NCBI RefSeq assembly: GCF_016793225.1
Contig: NZ_JAEUMN010000005.1
Location: forward strand, 1 to 54,882
Length of the DNA stretch: 54,882 nucleotides
Direction of reading: 5' to 3'
Source of the DNA: Phenylobacterium sp.
Lineage (GTDB): Bacteria; Pseudomonadota; Alphaproteobacteria; Caulobacterales; Caulobacteraceae
Made by a program: the position numbers and the translations under genes. Each line of letters opens with the position of its first letter. Position 1 is the first letter of the stretch. The notes under the pieces are model-generated. The model was not told the origin of the DNA. It did not search any database and saw only the letters and a program-made list of their open reading frames with translations. This document shows, piece by piece, positions 16,731-28,937 of this stretch.

Positions 16731-18878
16731 TTACGCGTCGGCCTTCTCCTCGGCCTTTTCATCCTTCTTCGACAGGTCCTCGCCGGTCTCCTGGTCGACG
16801 ACCTTCATGGAGAGGCGGGTCTTGCCGCGGTCGTCGAAGCCCAGGAGCTTCACCTTGACCGACTGGCCTTCGGAAAGGACGTCCGAGACCTTCTCGACGC
16901 GCTTGTCGGCGATCTGGCTCACGTGGACCAGGCCGTCCTTGGCGCCGAAGAAGTTCACGAAGGCGCCGAAGTCGACGATCTTCACCACCTTGCCGGTGTA
17001 GATCTGGCCCACCTCCGGCTCGCTGGCGATCGACTTGATCCAGTCGCGCGCCGCGTCGATCTTCGACTGCTCGGCGGCCGCGATCTTGATCGTGCCGTCC
17101 TCGCCGATGTCGACCTTGGCGCCCGTCTCGGCGGTGATCTCGCGGATCACCTTGCCGCCCGAACCGATCACTTCGCGGATCTTGTCGACCGGGATCTTGA
17201 TCGTCTCGATCTTCGGGGCGAACTCGCCGAGCTGCTCGCGCGGCGCCTCCAGGCCCTTCTTCATCTCGCCGAGGATGTGCTCGCGGCCGCCCTTGGCCTG
17301 CTCGAGCGCCTTCTTCATGATCTCCTCGGTGATCCCGGCGATCTTGATGTCCATCTGAAGCGACGTGATGCCGTCGGCGGTGCCGGCGACCTTGAAGTCC
17401 ATGTCGCCCAGGTGGTCTTCGTCACCCAGGATGTCGGAGAGGACCGCGAAGCCGTCCTGCTCGAGGATCAGGCCCATGGCGATGCCCGACACCGGCTTCT
17501 TGATGGGAACGCCGGCGTCCATCAGGGCCAGCGAGCCGCCGCAGACCGTCGCCATCGACGACGAGCCGTTCGACTCGAAGATCTCGGACACGAGGCGGAT
17601 CGTGTACGGGAACTCGTCGTAGGCGGGCAGCATCGGGCGCAGGGCGCGCCAGGCCAGCTTGCCGTGGCCGACTTCACGACGCCCGGGGGCGCCCATGCGG
17701 CCGGTCTCGCCCACCGAGAAGGGCGGGAAGTTGTAGTGCAGCATGAACTTCTCGAAGTACTTGCCTTCGAGGGCGTCGATCAGCTGCTCGTCGTCGCCGG
17801 TGCCCAGGGTGGCCACGCAGAGCGACTGGGTCTCGCCGCGGGTGAACAGGGCCGAGCCGTGGGCGCGGGGCAGGACGCCCACTTCGGCCACGATCTGTCG
17901 CACCTGGTCGACCTTGCGGCCGTCGATGCGCACGCCGGTATCCAGGATGTTGCGACGGACGACGTCGGCTTCCAGGTCCTTGAAGATGGCGCCCAGCTTG
18001 TCGGGGGCCAGACCGTCGGGACGCGCCTCGGACTTCCCGAACGCGGCGACCGCCTTCTCCTTGGCGGCGCCCACGGCGGCGTGGCGCTCCATCTTGGCGA
18101 CGATCTTGTAGGCGGCGGCCAGGTCGGCGCCGACCACCTTCTTGATCTCGGCCTTGATGGCGTCGGTGTCGTCCGGCTGGAACTCGAAGGGCTCCTTGGC
18201 CGCGTGCTCGGCGAGCTCGATGATCGCATCGATCACCGGCTGCATCGACTTGTGGGCGAAGGTCACGCCGCCCAGGACCTGCTCCTCGGAGAGCTCCTGG
18301 ATTTCGGACTCCACCATCATCACGGCGTCTTCGGTGCCGGCGACCACCAGGTCCATCCGGCTTTCCTTCATCTCGTCGAGCGTCGGGTTCAGGACGTACT
18401 CGCCGCCAACGAAGCCCACGCGGGCGGCGGCGATCGGGCCCATGAACGGAGCGCCGGACAGCACCAGGGCGGCCGAGGCGGCCACCATGGCGACGATGTC
18501 GGGGTCGTTCTCGAGGTCATGCGCCAGCACGGTGGCGACCACCTGGACCTCGTTCTTGAAGCCCTTCACGAACAGCGGGCGGATCGGACGGTCGATCAGG
18601 CGGCTGGTCAGGGTTTCCTTCTGCGAGGGCGCGCCCTCGCGGCGGGGGAAGCTGCCGGGGATCTTCCCCGCGGCGTAGAACTTCTCCTGGTAGTTCACCG
18701 TCAGCGGGAAGAAGTCCTGACCGGGCTTCGCGCTCTTGGCGTAGACGGCGGTGGCCAGCACGATGGTCTCGCCGTAGGTGGCGAGGACCGCGCCGTCGGC
18801 CTGACGGGCCATGCGGCCGGTTTCGAGCGTGAGGGTCTTGCCCCCCCACTCGATGGTCTTGCGTTTGATATCGAACAT
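16731..18878 (-). CDS. pnp: Polyribonucleotide nucleotidyltransferase (PNPase)
   Basis: A 715-residue 3'-to-5' phosphorolytic exoribonuclease of the RNA degradosome. Two RNase PH-like domains flank an all-helical linker; the first carries [20 protein letters not shown] and the second [16 protein letters not shown] (near 320) and the catalytic-site region [19 protein letters not shown] (near 485). A KH domain has [10 protein letters not shown] (near 565) and an S1 domain follows ([15 protein letters not shown], near 635). The C-terminal tail is Lys/Glu-rich. It lies downstream of rpsO in the conserved order, with a 233-base gap. Confidence 0.99.
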   Translation of the reverse strand: MFDIKRKTIEWGGKTLTLETGRMARQADGAVLATYGETIVLATAVYAKSAKPGQDFFPLTVNYQEKFYAAGKIPGSFPRREGAPSQKETLTSRLIDRPIRPLFVKGFKNEVQVVATVLAHDLENDPDIVAMVAASAALVLSGAPFMGPIAAARVGFVGGEYVLNPTLDEMKESRMDLVVAGTEDAVMMVESEIQELSEEQVLGGVTFAHKSMQPVIDAIIELAEHAAKEPFEFQPDDTDAIKAEIKKVVGADLAAAYKIVAKMERHAAVGAAKEKAVAAFGKSEARPDGLAPDKLGAIFKDLEADVVRRNILDTGVRIDGRKVDQVRQIVAEVGVLPRAHGSALFTRGETQSLCVATLGTGDDEQLIDALEGKYFEKFMLHYNFPPFSVGETGRMGAPGRREVGHGKLAWRALRPMLPAYDEFPYTIRLVSEIFESNGSSSMATVCGGSLALMDAGVPIKKPVSGIAMGLILEQDGFAVLSDILGDEDHLGDMDFKVAGTADGITSLQMDIKIAGITEEIMKKALEQAKGGREHILGEMKKGLEAPREQLGEFAPKIETIKIPVDKIREVIGSGGKVIREITAETGAKVDIGEDGTIKIAAAEQSKIDAARDWIKSIASEPEVGQIYTGKVVKIVDFGAFVNFFGAKDGLVHVSQIADKRVEKVSDVLSEGQSVKVKLLGFDDRGKTRLSMKVVDQETGEDLSKKDEKAEEKADA

Positions 18879-19070
18879 CTTGGCTTCTTTCTGGTCCCGC
18901 GGGCGTATTCCCGGCGGGGGCGGACAGGGGATCGGTCTTCCGAAATCCTCTCCAATGGCACAGGCTCAAGAGGATCTCGTTGCGACCCTCGGCGTATGGG
19001 ATGGAGCCTTGGCTCCGGGCGCTGCATCGGACCTCCGGCCTGTGACGGAGGAGCAGCCTTCAAACGAAAC

Positions 19071-19099
19071 GGACCCGGCCCCAGGCGGGGAACGGGTCC
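19071..19099 (-). terminator. Hairpin downstream of rpsO (terminator or processing site)
   Basis: GGACCCG (19071-19077) pairs with CGGGTCC (19093-19099), with inner GCCCC/GGGG. It lies 13 bases after the rpsO stop, followed on the minus strand by GTTTCGTTT. It could terminate rpsO partly or serve as a processing site before pnp. Confidence 0.6.
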
Positions 19100-19111
19100 G
19101 GTCACTTCAAC

Positions 19112-19381
19112 CTAGCGGCGCAGGCCGAGCTTCTCGATGAGCGCCTGATAGCGAGCCGCGTCGGACTTCTTCAGGTGGTCGAGGAGCGAACGGCGGGCGG
19201 AAACCAGCTTCAGCAGGCCCCGGCGCGAGTGGTTGTCCTTCTTGTGCGTCTTGAAGTGCTCGGTGAGGTTCGCGATCCGTTCGGACATGATCGCCACCTG
19301 AACTTCGGCGCTGCCCGTGTCCGCGTCGCCGCGGGCGTGGGTCTTGATGACTTCGGCTTTACGTTCGGCCGTGATCGACAT
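19112..19381 (-). CDS. rpsO: 30S ribosomal protein S15
   Basis: An 89-residue S15 protein, which binds 16S rRNA and nucleates the central domain of the 30S subunit. [30 protein letters not shown] and [25 protein letters not shown] are diagnostic. The frame is open further upstream to 19438, but ATG 19381 gives the normal length and is preceded by a purine-rich GGAGAAAC stretch. It is 16 bases after truB and ahead of pnp. Confidence 0.98.
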   Translation of the reverse strand: MSITAERKAEVIKTHARGDADTGSAEVQVAIMSERIANLTEHFKTHKKDNHSRRGLLKLVSARRSLLDHLKKSDAARYQALIEKLGLRR

Positions 19382-19397
19382 CGGGTTTCTCCGCTCT

Positions 19398-20327
19398 TCA
19401 AAGGTTGAAGACGCGCGAAGGTTCGAGCCGGCCCGCACGCATCTCGCAGAGCGCCACCATCGACCCGCCCGCCATCGCGGAAACGGTGCGTGAGCCCGGC
19501 TTGAGCCTGGCCTTCACCGCTTCGACCTGTCGGGGAACGAGAACGATCGATCGTCCCTGCTTCAATCGGAAGGCGTCTTCGTCGGTCACGGCCAGCACCG
19601 GGATGTCGTCCAGTGCGGTCTCGACCGGAAGCAGGGCCTCCGATTGGCGGGCCTCATAGCCCAAATCCTCCAGAAACGCCAGCGCCACCGCCGATTGCTC
19701 GGTGAAGGCCCCCACACGCGTGCGGCGAAGGGCGCTCACATGGCCGCACGCGCCGAGCGCCTCGGCGATGTCGCGGACCAGGGCGCGGACGTAGGTGCCC
19801 TTGCCGCAGTCCACGTCCAGCGTCACGTGATCCTCGTCCTCGGCGTCCACGACGCGGGCGTCGAAGATCCGCACCTTCCGCGCGGCCAGCTCCACCGTCT
19901 CGCCGGCGCGGGCGAGGTCGTAGGCGCGCTCCCCGTCCACCTTGATCGCCGAATAGGCGGGGGGGACCTGGTCGATCTCGCCGATGAACCGCGGCAGCAC
20001 GGCCTGCACCTGGGCCAGCGTCGGGCGAACGTCCGACTCCGCCAGCGTCGCGCCTTCACGGTCGTAGGTGGCGGTCGTGCGGCCCCAGGCGATGGTGAAG
20101 CGGTAGCTCTTGTCGGCGTCCACCAGGAACGGGACGGTCTTGGTCGCCTCGCCCAGGGCGATCGGCAGCACGCCGGTGGCCAGCGGATCCAGCGTGCCCG
20201 CATGGCCCGCCTTCTGGGCGTCGAACAGCCGCCGGACGCGGCTCACGGCGTGGGTCGACGTCAGGTCGTAGGGCTTGTCGAGGTTGATCCACCCCGAGAT
20301 CGCCTGCCCCTTCTTGCGGCGAGCCAC
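19398..20327 (-). CDS. truB: tRNA pseudouridine(55) synthase
   Basis: A 309-residue enzyme that makes pseudouridine 55 in the T-loop of tRNAs. Landmarks are [17 protein letters not shown], the catalytic Asp in [16 protein letters not shown] (near 48), [39 protein letters not shown] and [19 protein letters not shown] 20327 starts directly after the rbfA TAG, and rpsO follows by 16 bases, the conserved rbfA-truB-rpsO-pnp order. Confidence 0.98.
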   Translation of the reverse strand: MARRKKGQAISGWINLDKPYDLTSTHAVSRVRRLFDAQKAGHAGTLDPLATGVLPIALGEATKTVPFLVDADKSYRFTIAWGRTTATYDREGATLAESDVRPTLAQVQAVLPRFIGEIDQVPPAYSAIKVDGERAYDLARAGETVELAARKVRIFDARVVDAEDEDHVTLDVDCGKGTYVRALVRDIAEALGACGHVSALRRTRVGAFTEQSAVALAFLEDLGYEARQSEALLPVETALDDIPVLAVTDEDAFRLKQGRSIVLVPRQVEAVKARLKPGSRTVSAMAGGSMVALCEMRAGRLEPSRVFNL

Positions 20328-20765
20328 CTAGTCCTCGTCCTTCCAGGAGTCCGAGGGCGCGTCGGGGGTCAGGTCGCGCCGGACACGGGGGTCGTCGAAC
20401 AGCTTCGCCATCCGCGCGGCCTCGTTGAAGCTTTCGTCGTGGCGGAAGTGCAGGTCGGGCGTGAAGCGCATGTCGATCATCCGGCCGAGGTGGCCGCGCA
20501 CGAACTTCGCGTGCCGGTTCAGCGCCTTGACGACCTCGTCGGCGTTCTCCCCGCCCAGCGGCTCGACGAAGACGGTGGCGTGGCGCAGGTCGGGGTTCAC
20601 CCGCACCTCGGTGACGGTGACGGACACGCCGGCCAGGACGGGATCGTTGATCTCCTCCTCGCGGAAGATCTCCACCAGCGCATGGCGCACCAGTTCGCCG
20701 GCGCGGAGCTGCCGCTGCGACGGACCTTTCGGGGCCGCGCGGCCGCTGGAATGGGGTCGTTTCAT
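20328..20765 (-). CDS. rbfA: Ribosome-binding factor A
   Basis: A 145-residue KH-like fold protein that matures the 16S 5' end and 30S subunit. The core (VRHALVEIFREEEINDPVLAGVSVTVTEVRVNPDLRHATVFV, then FTPDLHFRHDESF) is typical. The C-terminal tail ending DSWKDED is acidic, as in other alphaproteobacteria. It is the first gene of the rbfA-truB-rpsO group. infB, usually upstream, is absent; upstream is repeat-bearing intergenic DNA. Confidence 0.96.
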   Translation of the reverse strand: MKRPHSSGRAAPKGPSQRQLRAGELVRHALVEIFREEEINDPVLAGVSVTVTEVRVNPDLRHATVFVEPLGGENADEVVKALNRHAKFVRGHLGRMIDMRFTPDLHFRHDESFNEAARMAKLFDDPRVRRDLTPDAPSDSWKDED

Positions 20766-21081
20766 GGAAGTCGGCCTTCAGCGACCTGGCGGGCGGATCG
20801 GACGCCCGCGCAGGAAAGCGGCGGCTTCTACTTCCTTTCCCGCCGGCGGGAAAGGGGGACCGCTCGCCGGCCCCGGCCCTCGAGCCAGGGGTTGGGGGAC
20901 GGTTTCCCTGTCGCAAGAGCCGCCCGCTTCAACCGCGGAGATCGCGGAGGCGACGCGGAGACTTCTGCGCTCTCTGCGTTCCTCTCCGCGTCCGCCGCGG
21001 TTCAGGAGAGCGCCTGCGGCGTCCGCACGGAAGGCCGTCGGCGACCCGCGATAAGCCCCGCCCCTTCCCGGAGTGGAAGAA
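20766..21081. repeat. Intergenic region with a palindromic half-element and a second inverted repeat
   Basis: No gene is supported here. At 20834-20880 lies CCTTTCCCGCCGGCGGGAAA followed by GGGGGACCGCTCGCCG, the left arm of the palindromic element seen twice at 31796-32184. At 20931-21002 is another inverted repeat: AACCGCGG (20931-20938) pairs with CCGCGGTT (20995-21002), and GACGCGGAG pairs with CTCCGCGTC inside it. A degenerate single arm of this second family appears at 26013-26034. Confidence 0.65.
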
Positions 21082-21867
21082 CTAGGCCCCGGTGCGCTCG
21101 CGGAAGAACTGGATCACGCGCTGTTCGGCCGCCTTGGTCGGGCCGTCCTCCTTCAGGTGCAGGGTGAGCACCGAGTGCGGCGGGATGAACGACGGCGCGG
21201 CGTCCTCGTCCTCCAGTTCGATGGCCTCGAAGCGGTCGCCGAACTCGCGGCGGTAGCGTTCCCAGCGCGCGTCGCCGACCAGCTTGTCGCTCTTGAAGCG
21301 CAGGCCGATCATCGAGAGGTCCTCCTCGGCGAACCGGCGGCGCGCGCAGGCGATCTCGGCCTCGGTGGCGTCGATGCCGCCCTTGTCCTTGGCCGCGCCG
21401 GCGGGCATCGACGGCTGCGAGAGCACCGGCGCCACGACCGAAGGCTCGGTCATCATCGCCAGCGCGAACCCGCCCGTGAAGCACATGCCCACCGCGCCCA
21501 CGCCCTTGCCGCCGCAGTCCGCGTGCGCCTTGCGCGCCAGGGCCCGCAGCCAGTCGACCACCGGGCTCGACTTGTCCTTCGCCCAGATCGTGAACTCGCG
21601 CCGCACGCAGATCACGCCCAGCATGCTCTGCAGCGCGTAGCCGCGGCTCGCGGGCTTCCCCGGCTTTCCGAACAGGCTGGGGCAGTAGACGGTCATCCCC
21701 GCGGCCGCCACCCGGTCGGCGAACCGGATGACCTGCGGGTGCAGCCCCGGCATCTCGTGCATCACGATCACCGCCGGGCCCGACCCGCGGGTCCAGACGG
21801 GGAACGTCCGGCCGTCGTGGGTGAAATCGAACCTCGCGTAGTCCTTCAGCGCCGCTTCGTAGCCCAT
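21082..21867 (-). CDS. Dienelactone hydrolase family protein
   Basis: A 261-residue alpha/beta hydrolase of the dienelactone hydrolase group. The nucleophile elbow is GMCFTGGFAL near residue 128, so the nucleophile is Cys as in true dienelactone hydrolases. AVIVMHEMPGL near residue 32 matches the family's HE.GL motif. Between the elbow and the C-terminal His (HSVLTLHL) there is an extended segment without an obvious catalytic Asp. The aromatic pathway context is absent, so the substrate is unknown. Confidence 0.85.
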   Translation of the reverse strand: MGYEAALKDYARFDFTHDGRTFPVWTRGSGPAVIVMHEMPGLHPQVIRFADRVAAAGMTVYCPSLFGKPGKPASRGYALQSMLGVICVRREFTIWAKDKSSPVVDWLRALARKAHADCGGKGVGAVGMCFTGGFALAMMTEPSVVAPVLSQPSMPAGAAKDKGGIDATEAEIACARRRFAEEDLSMIGLRFKSDKLVGDARWERYRREFGDRFEAIELEDEDAAPSFIPPHSVLTLHLKEDGPTKAAEQRVIQFFRERTGA

Positions 21868-21904
21868 GTCCTCGCTCCCCCGTCGTCGGAGCAGCTTAGC
21901 GCGA

Positions 21905-22408
21905 TCAGCGGCGGACGCGCAGCATCCCGACGTCGCCCTCGAAGCCGGACAGCTTCCATCGCCCGTCGGGCGCGTGCGTGAACATGAGCAGGCACGGTCC
22001 GTCCTTCTTGCTGGTGGCGCAGACCCGCCCGTCCGGCAGCGGCCGGAGCAGCGTGGAGATGCCGATCGGGCCGGGGATCTTCGTGTCGCTGCGGTAGCCG
22101 TAGCTCGCCGCCACCGCCCGGAACACGTCGGGCTGGATCAGGGCGTCTCCGGCCATCCGGGCCAGGCTCGGCGCGAGAATGGCGGCGAGGCCGGCGGGCA
22201 CGCGGCTGTCCTTGCCCGCCTCGGCGACGAGGCGGCCCTCGATCTCGCGCTGCAGGGCCGGCCGGTCCACCAGGGCGTCGAAGGCGGCGCGGTCGTTGTC
22301 GCGGATGGAGATGAGCAGGGCGTGCACGTCGCTCGCCGCGTCCAGCTTCTGGACGGTGGCGCAGGCCGACAGCGCCAGGGCCAGAACGGCGATCACGAAT
22401 CCGCGCAT
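21905..22408 (-). CDS. DUF2939-like lipoprotein
   Basis: A 167-residue protein. MRGFVIAVLALALSAC is a lipoprotein signal with lipobox LSAC (Cys 16). The mature part begins with a helix resembling DUF2939 (LLISIRDNDRAAFDALVDRPALQREIEGRL) and ends DGRWKLSGFEGDVGMLRVRR. ATG 22408 is chosen because GGAGG lies six bases upstream; the ATG at 22414 would abut that site. Function is unknown. It diverges from the GNAT gene. Confidence 0.7.
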   Translation of the reverse strand: MRGFVIAVLALALSACATVQKLDAASDVHALLISIRDNDRAAFDALVDRPALQREIEGRLVAEAGKDSRVPAGLAAILAPSLARMAGDALIQPDVFRAVAASYGYRSDTKIPGPIGISTLLRPLPDGRVCATSKKDGPCLLMFTHAPDGRWKLSGFEGDVGMLRVRR

Positions 22409-22471
22409 GTGCATCCTCCACCCAAGCTGCGCTACAACAGGACGGCATCGCATGGCGAACCGAAACCGCAG

Positions 22472-23002
22472 ATGAACGCGCAAGGCTCCGATCCGGACCC
22501 GCCGATCCTGCAAACGGCGCGGATGACCTTCCGTCCGTTCACCGCGGACGACTTCGGTCTCCTGGCCGAGTTGCACCGCGATCCCGAGGTCGGCCGCTAC
22601 ATGGGCGGCGTGTGGGACGACGCCAAGATCGCAGCCGTCCTGGACGATTTCGTGTCCGAGCACGCGCGCCGGGGGCACTCCAAGTGGTGCGTCCACACCC
22701 GCGAGGGCGTGTTCGTCGGCCGCGCCGGCCTCAGCCTGTGGCGCGCCACGGACGAGTTCGAGCTGGGCTACGCCTTCCGGCCGGAGTTCTGGGGCCAGGG
22801 CCTCGCCACCGAAGCCGCCCGGGCGGTCGCGGCGTGGGCCTTCGCCAACACCGAGGCGCCCTACCTGATCGCCTTCACCGAGCCGCAGAACTACGGCTCC
22901 CAGCGGGTGCTGGAGCGGATCGGCATGGTCCGCCAGGCCGACCGCGACATGGGGTTCGCGACCCCCAGCGCCTTCTTCCGCATGGAGCGGCCGGCGCGGT
23001 AG
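22472..23002 (+). CDS. GNAT family N-acetyltransferase (RimJ/RimL type)
   Basis: A 176-residue acetyltransferase_3-type GNAT protein. It starts with the usual LQTARMTFRPFTADDFGLLAELHRDPEVGRYMGG. The acetyl-CoA-binding stretch is ELGYAFRPEFWGQGLATEAARAV (near 110-132), and NYGSQRVLERIGM (near 155) is the second conserved motif. Members modify ribosomal proteins, amino acids or antibiotics; the target is not predictable. The next gene, acnA, is convergent. Confidence 0.9.
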   Translation: MNAQGSDPDPPILQTARMTFRPFTADDFGLLAELHRDPEVGRYMGGVWDDAKIAAVLDDFVSEHARRGHSKWCVHTREGVFVGRAGLSLWRATDEFELGYAFRPEFWGQGLATEAARAVAAWAFANTEAPYLIAFTEPQNYGSQRVLERIGMVRQADRDMGFATPSAFFRMERPAR

Positions 23003-23099
23003 GCGCGCCGTGACCGACGGGCCGCTCGTGAAAGGAGCCCCGGGCGCGGGCCCGAGGCTCCAGTTCACGCCACGCCGGGCGTCGGCAGGTCCGGACGGA

Positions 23100-25799
<2,700 letters not shown>

Positions 25800-26046
25800 A
25801 GAGGGAGATCCTTTCTCTGTTCCGGCCACCCAGGACCACCCGAGGGATCGCGCGCTCTCGAAGAGACGGACTCACAGGGTTCGTCTCGGCGCGGCGTTGG
25901 CTCCCCCCAGGTGCGGCGGCCGACACGTTCATAGACCCGCCCTCTTACGCCGTCCATGCATGCGACGACGGCGCGACGCGTGGAGCGAAGCCTGCCTGTC
26001 TTTCGGCGTCCTTCCGCGATCTCTGCGGTCTAGTGGGAGCAGAGCG
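25800..26046. promoter_or_regulatory. Divergent acnA/ccmA intergenic region
   Basis: It must contain the promoters for acnA (minus) and the ccm operon (plus). A GANTC site (GACTC) lies at 25868-25872. At 26013-26034, TCCTTCCGCGATCTCTGCGG is the complement of a degenerate arm of the inverted repeat at 20931-21002. The stretch is otherwise unremarkable, with no clear promoter. Confidence 0.4.
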
Positions 26047-26649
26047 TTGATCCGGACGCTGACCATCGAGGACGCAGCGCTGCGGCGGGGCGGGCGGCTT
26101 CTGTTCGAGGGGGTGTCGCTGACGCTCCAGGCGGGGCAGGCGTGCGCGCTCACCGGCCCCAACGGCTCGGGCAAGACCAGCCTGTTGCGCGCGGTGGCCG
26201 GCCTCGTGCGGCTCGAAGGCGGCGCCATCGGCTTCGGCGACGTCGACCCGCACGACGCGCGCGGCGGCGGGCTGCACTTCGTGACCCATGCCGACGGCCT
26301 GAAGCCGGCGCGCACGGCGGCCGAGGAGCTGGCGTTCTGGAGCCGCTGGTGCGGAGGCTCGGAGGCCACCGCCCAGGCGGCGGCCGAGGCGCTCGAACTC
26401 GTCCCGCTGCTGCGCCTGGAGGTGCGGCGACTGTCCGCGGGCCAGCGGCGGCGGCTGACGATGGCCCGGCTCCTGGCGGCGCCGCGCGGGCTCTGGCTCC
26501 TCGACGAGCCTCTCAGCCCCCTGGACGCCCGCTGGCGCGAGACGTTCGGAAGCCTGATGCGCCGCCACCTGGCGGAAGGCGGCCTGATCCTGGCCGCCGT
26601 GCACGATCCCCTGCCGATCCCGACCCTGAGCCTGGAGCTGCCCGCGTGA
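26047..26649 (+). CDS. ccmA: Haem exporter ATP-binding protein CcmA
   Basis: A 200-residue ABC ATPase of the cytochrome c maturation system that powers release of holo-CcmE. Walker A is GPNGSGKTSLL, the signature is LSAGQRRR and Walker B is LWLLDEPLSPLD, all in normal order and spacing. The start is TTG 26047, with GGGAG seven bases upstream and a normal family N terminus. Its stop overlaps the GTG of ccmB, so the pair is coupled. Confidence 0.95.
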   Translation: MIRTLTIEDAALRRGGRLLFEGVSLTLQAGQACALTGPNGSGKTSLLRAVAGLVRLEGGAIGFGDVDPHDARGGGLHFVTHADGLKPARTAAEELAFWSRWCGGSEATAQAAAEALELVPLLRLEVRRLSAGQRRRLTMARLLAAPRGLWLLDEPLSPLDARWRETFGSLMRRHLAEGGLILAAVHDPLPIPTLSLELPA

Positions 26650-27311
26650 ACCGGCTCGTCGCCCTGCTCGCGCGCGAGACGGCGCTGGCCTGGGGGCGCG
26701 GCGGCGGCCCGATGGTCGCCGTGGCCTTCTACGCCGGCGTGGCCACCTTCCTGCCGCTGGCCATCGGGCCCGAGCCGACGCGGCTCGCCGCCATCGCCCC
26801 GGGCGCGGCCTGGGTCGCCCTCGCCCTCGCCTCCCTGCTGTCGCTGGAGCGCCTGTTCGAGCGGGACTACGAGGACGGCGCGCTGGACCAGCTCGTGCTC
26901 TCGCCCGCGCCGCTCGAGCTCACCTGCCTGATCAAGTGCCTCGGCCAGTGGATGGCGAACGGCGCCCCGCTGGCCCTGGCCGCGCCCGTGGCCGCCATCG
27001 GCCTCGGGGCCGACCCCGCCTCGGCGCCGCTCACCCTGGCCTGCGCGCTGCTGGGCGGCCTCGCCTTCGCCTTTCTGGGGGGGATCGGCGCCGCGCTCAG
27101 CCTCGGCGCCCGGCGTGGCGGGCTGCTGACGGCGGTGATCGTCCTGCCGCTGTTCGTGCCGCCGATCATCTTCGGCGGCGGCGCGCTGGACGCCTTCGCC
27201 GCGGGCCTGCCCTGGACGGGCGGCTTCGCGCTGCTGGGCGCCTATGCGCTGGCGACGGTGGCGGTCGGGCCCATCGCCATGGCGGCCGCCTGCCGCAACG
27301 CGCTGTCCTGA
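26646..27311 (+). CDS. ccmB: Haem exporter permease CcmB
   Basis: A 221-residue integral membrane protein with six hydrophobic helices. The N terminus (LVALLARETALAWGRGGG) and LLSLERLFERDYEDGALDQL are conserved CcmB features, and VLPLFVPPIIFGGGA is the characteristic later segment. Its GTG start overlaps the ccmA stop. It forms the membrane part of the CcmAB complex that works with CcmC and CcmD on haem delivery to CcmE. Confidence 0.95.
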   Translation: MNRLVALLARETALAWGRGGGPMVAVAFYAGVATFLPLAIGPEPTRLAAIAPGAAWVALALASLLSLERLFERDYEDGALDQLVLSPAPLELTCLIKCLGQWMANGAPLALAAPVAAIGLGADPASAPLTLACALLGGLAFAFLGGIGAALSLGARRGGLLTAVIVLPLFVPPIIFGGGALDAFAAGLPWTGGFALLGAYALATVAVGPIAMAAACRNALS

Positions 27312-27390
27312 CCATGACCAAAGCTTAACTGGCGTCGGGATCGCGCCGTCGCATCCTGGGCCCTCGGAGGGGCCTGCAGGAGACGCCGAC

Positions 27391-28116
27391 ATGTCGAACA
27401 CCACCACCTGGCTGCTGGCCGGCGCGGCCTTCGCGCTCTGCGCGGGCGGCGCGATCGCGGCGGCGAGCCCGGAAACCGCCGCCCGCGAAGCCGAGGCCGA
27501 CGCCCGCGACGCCATGATCCGGAGCCGCGAGGCCGCGATGGCCAGCCGCGAGCAGGCCCGCGAGGCAAGGGAGGCGGCGCGAGAGCGCGCCCATGAGGCC
27601 GCGGCCCGCGCCCGCGAGGCCGGCGAACGCGCGCGCGAGGCGGCGCTGGAGGCGGCCCGCTACAGTCGCGAGCTGGGCTCGGCCCACCGGGATTTCGCGC
27701 ATTTCGACCATGGCGAGGGCCGGGCGGAGTACCTGACCCGGGCGCTGCAGCTTCGCCCCGACCAGACGCCGGCGCTGAGCGCGTTCCTCGAGGCGACGAA
27801 GCGGCAGGGCCGCCACGAGGTCCGCCTCGACCGCAGCCGCGGCGACGGCCGCACGACCCTGCAGCGGCTCGACGACATGCAGGCCCGCATGGCCGAGCAG
27901 CAGGCCGAGGCCGGCCGCCGGATCGCGGCCGTGAGGACCTTCTACGGTCAGCTCGACGCCACCCAGCAGAAGGCGTTCGACTCCATGCCCATGCTGATGC
28001 TGGTCGGCCCCGCGGTGGGCCCGATGGTGCTGCCCGGTCCGATGCCGGTCGTGCTTCGCGCGCCGCCCGCGCCGCCGGTCCCCCCGACGCCGCCCTCCCC
28101 CCCGAGCAGCCTCTGA
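27391..28116 (+). CDS. Periplasmic coiled-coil protein with Spy/LTXXQ-like C-terminal part
   Basis: A 241-residue exported protein lying between ccmB and ccmC. A signal peptide ends near CAGGAIAA. Residues ~30-95 are an almost unbroken Ala/Arg/Glu helix with repeating REA units, a likely long helix or coiled coil. Residues ~110-200 (LQLRPDQTPALSAFLEA, then FYGQLDATQQKAFDSM) resemble the LTxxQ repeats of Spy/CpxP periplasmic chaperones. The tail is Met/Pro-rich. ATG 27391 has AGGAG nearby. A role in the ccm system or in metal stress is a guess from position. Confidence 0.7.
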   Translation: MSNTTTWLLAGAAFALCAGGAIAAASPETAAREAEADARDAMIRSREAAMASREQAREAREAARERAHEAAARAREAGERAREAALEAARYSRELGSAHRDFAHFDHGEGRAEYLTRALQLRPDQTPALSAFLEATKRQGRHEVRLDRSRGDGRTTLQRLDDMQARMAEQQAEAGRRIAAVRTFYGQLDATQQKAFDSMPMLMLVGPAVGPMVLPGPMPVVLRAPPAPPVPPTPPSPPSSL

Positions 28117-28207
28117 GCCGGGCGGCGTCGCCCACGGCCCCTTGCGATCGCCTGCGTCCCCGCTGCGGGCGCTTGCGGGGGGCCGCGCCGGGCCCTATGG
28201 CGAGCAC

Positions 28208-28936
28208 ATGAGCTGGGCGCCCGCCTTCCTGTCCAATCCCGAGCGGTTCATGGCGTTCTCGCGCTGGGCCGCCCCGCTGTTCGGCCTGATCGCGGTCGGC
28301 CTCGGGGTCTGGGGCCTGTGGCTGGGCTTCAACGTCCCCGACGACTACCAGCAGGGACAGACGGTGCGGATTATGTTCATCCACGTGCCGGCCGCGTGGA
28401 TCTGCATGTTCATCTACGTCTGCCTGGCGGTGGCGAGCTTCCTGTCGCTGATCTTCCGCCACGCCCTGGCCGACGCCGCCGCCCAGGCTGCGGCCCCCCT
28501 GGGCGCCGCCTTCACCTTCCTGGCGCTCGTCACCGGAGCGCTCTGGGGCCGGCCCATGTGGGGCGCCTACTGGGTCTGGGACGCGCGCCTGACGTCGGTG
28601 CTGGTGCTGTTCCTGATCTACCTGGCCTACATCGCGCTTCGGGCGTCGCTCGACGACGAGACCAAGGCCAGCCGCGCGGCCGCGATCCTGGCGCTGGTCG
28701 GCGCCATCAACCTGCCGATCATCAAGTACAGCGTGGAATGGTGGAACACGCTGCACCAGGGCGCCTCGGTCTTCCGCGCCGACGGGCCCACCCTGGCGCC
28801 GGTCTTCCTCTGGCCGCTGCTCATCATGGGCGTGGCCTACCTGGCCGCCTTCGGCTCGCTCTGGCTCGTGCGCATCCGCGGCGAGGTCTGGAAGCGCCGC
28901 GCCGAGGCGGCGGCGATGCGGACGGCGAGGGGCTGA
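28208..28936 (+). CDS. ccmC: Haem transporter CcmC
   Basis: A 242-residue membrane protein with six helices that binds haem and transfers it to CcmE. It has the tryptophan-rich WWD-type signature ALWGRPMWGAYWVWDARLTS near residue 120 and the flanking haem-ligand His residues in MFIHVPAAW and WWNTLHQGAS. The C-terminal region faces the cytoplasm. ATG 28208 has GCGAG upstream. It is followed by ccmD after one base. Confidence 0.97.
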   Translation: MSWAPAFLSNPERFMAFSRWAAPLFGLIAVGLGVWGLWLGFNVPDDYQQGQTVRIMFIHVPAAWICMFIYVCLAVASFLSLIFRHALADAAAQAAAPLGAAFTFLALVTGALWGRPMWGAYWVWDARLTSVLVLFLIYLAYIALRASLDDETKASRAAAILALVGAINLPIIKYSVEWWNTLHQGASVFRADGPTLAPVFLWPLLIMGVAYLAAFGSLWLVRIRGEVWKRRAEAAAMRTARG

Positions 28937-28937
28937 C

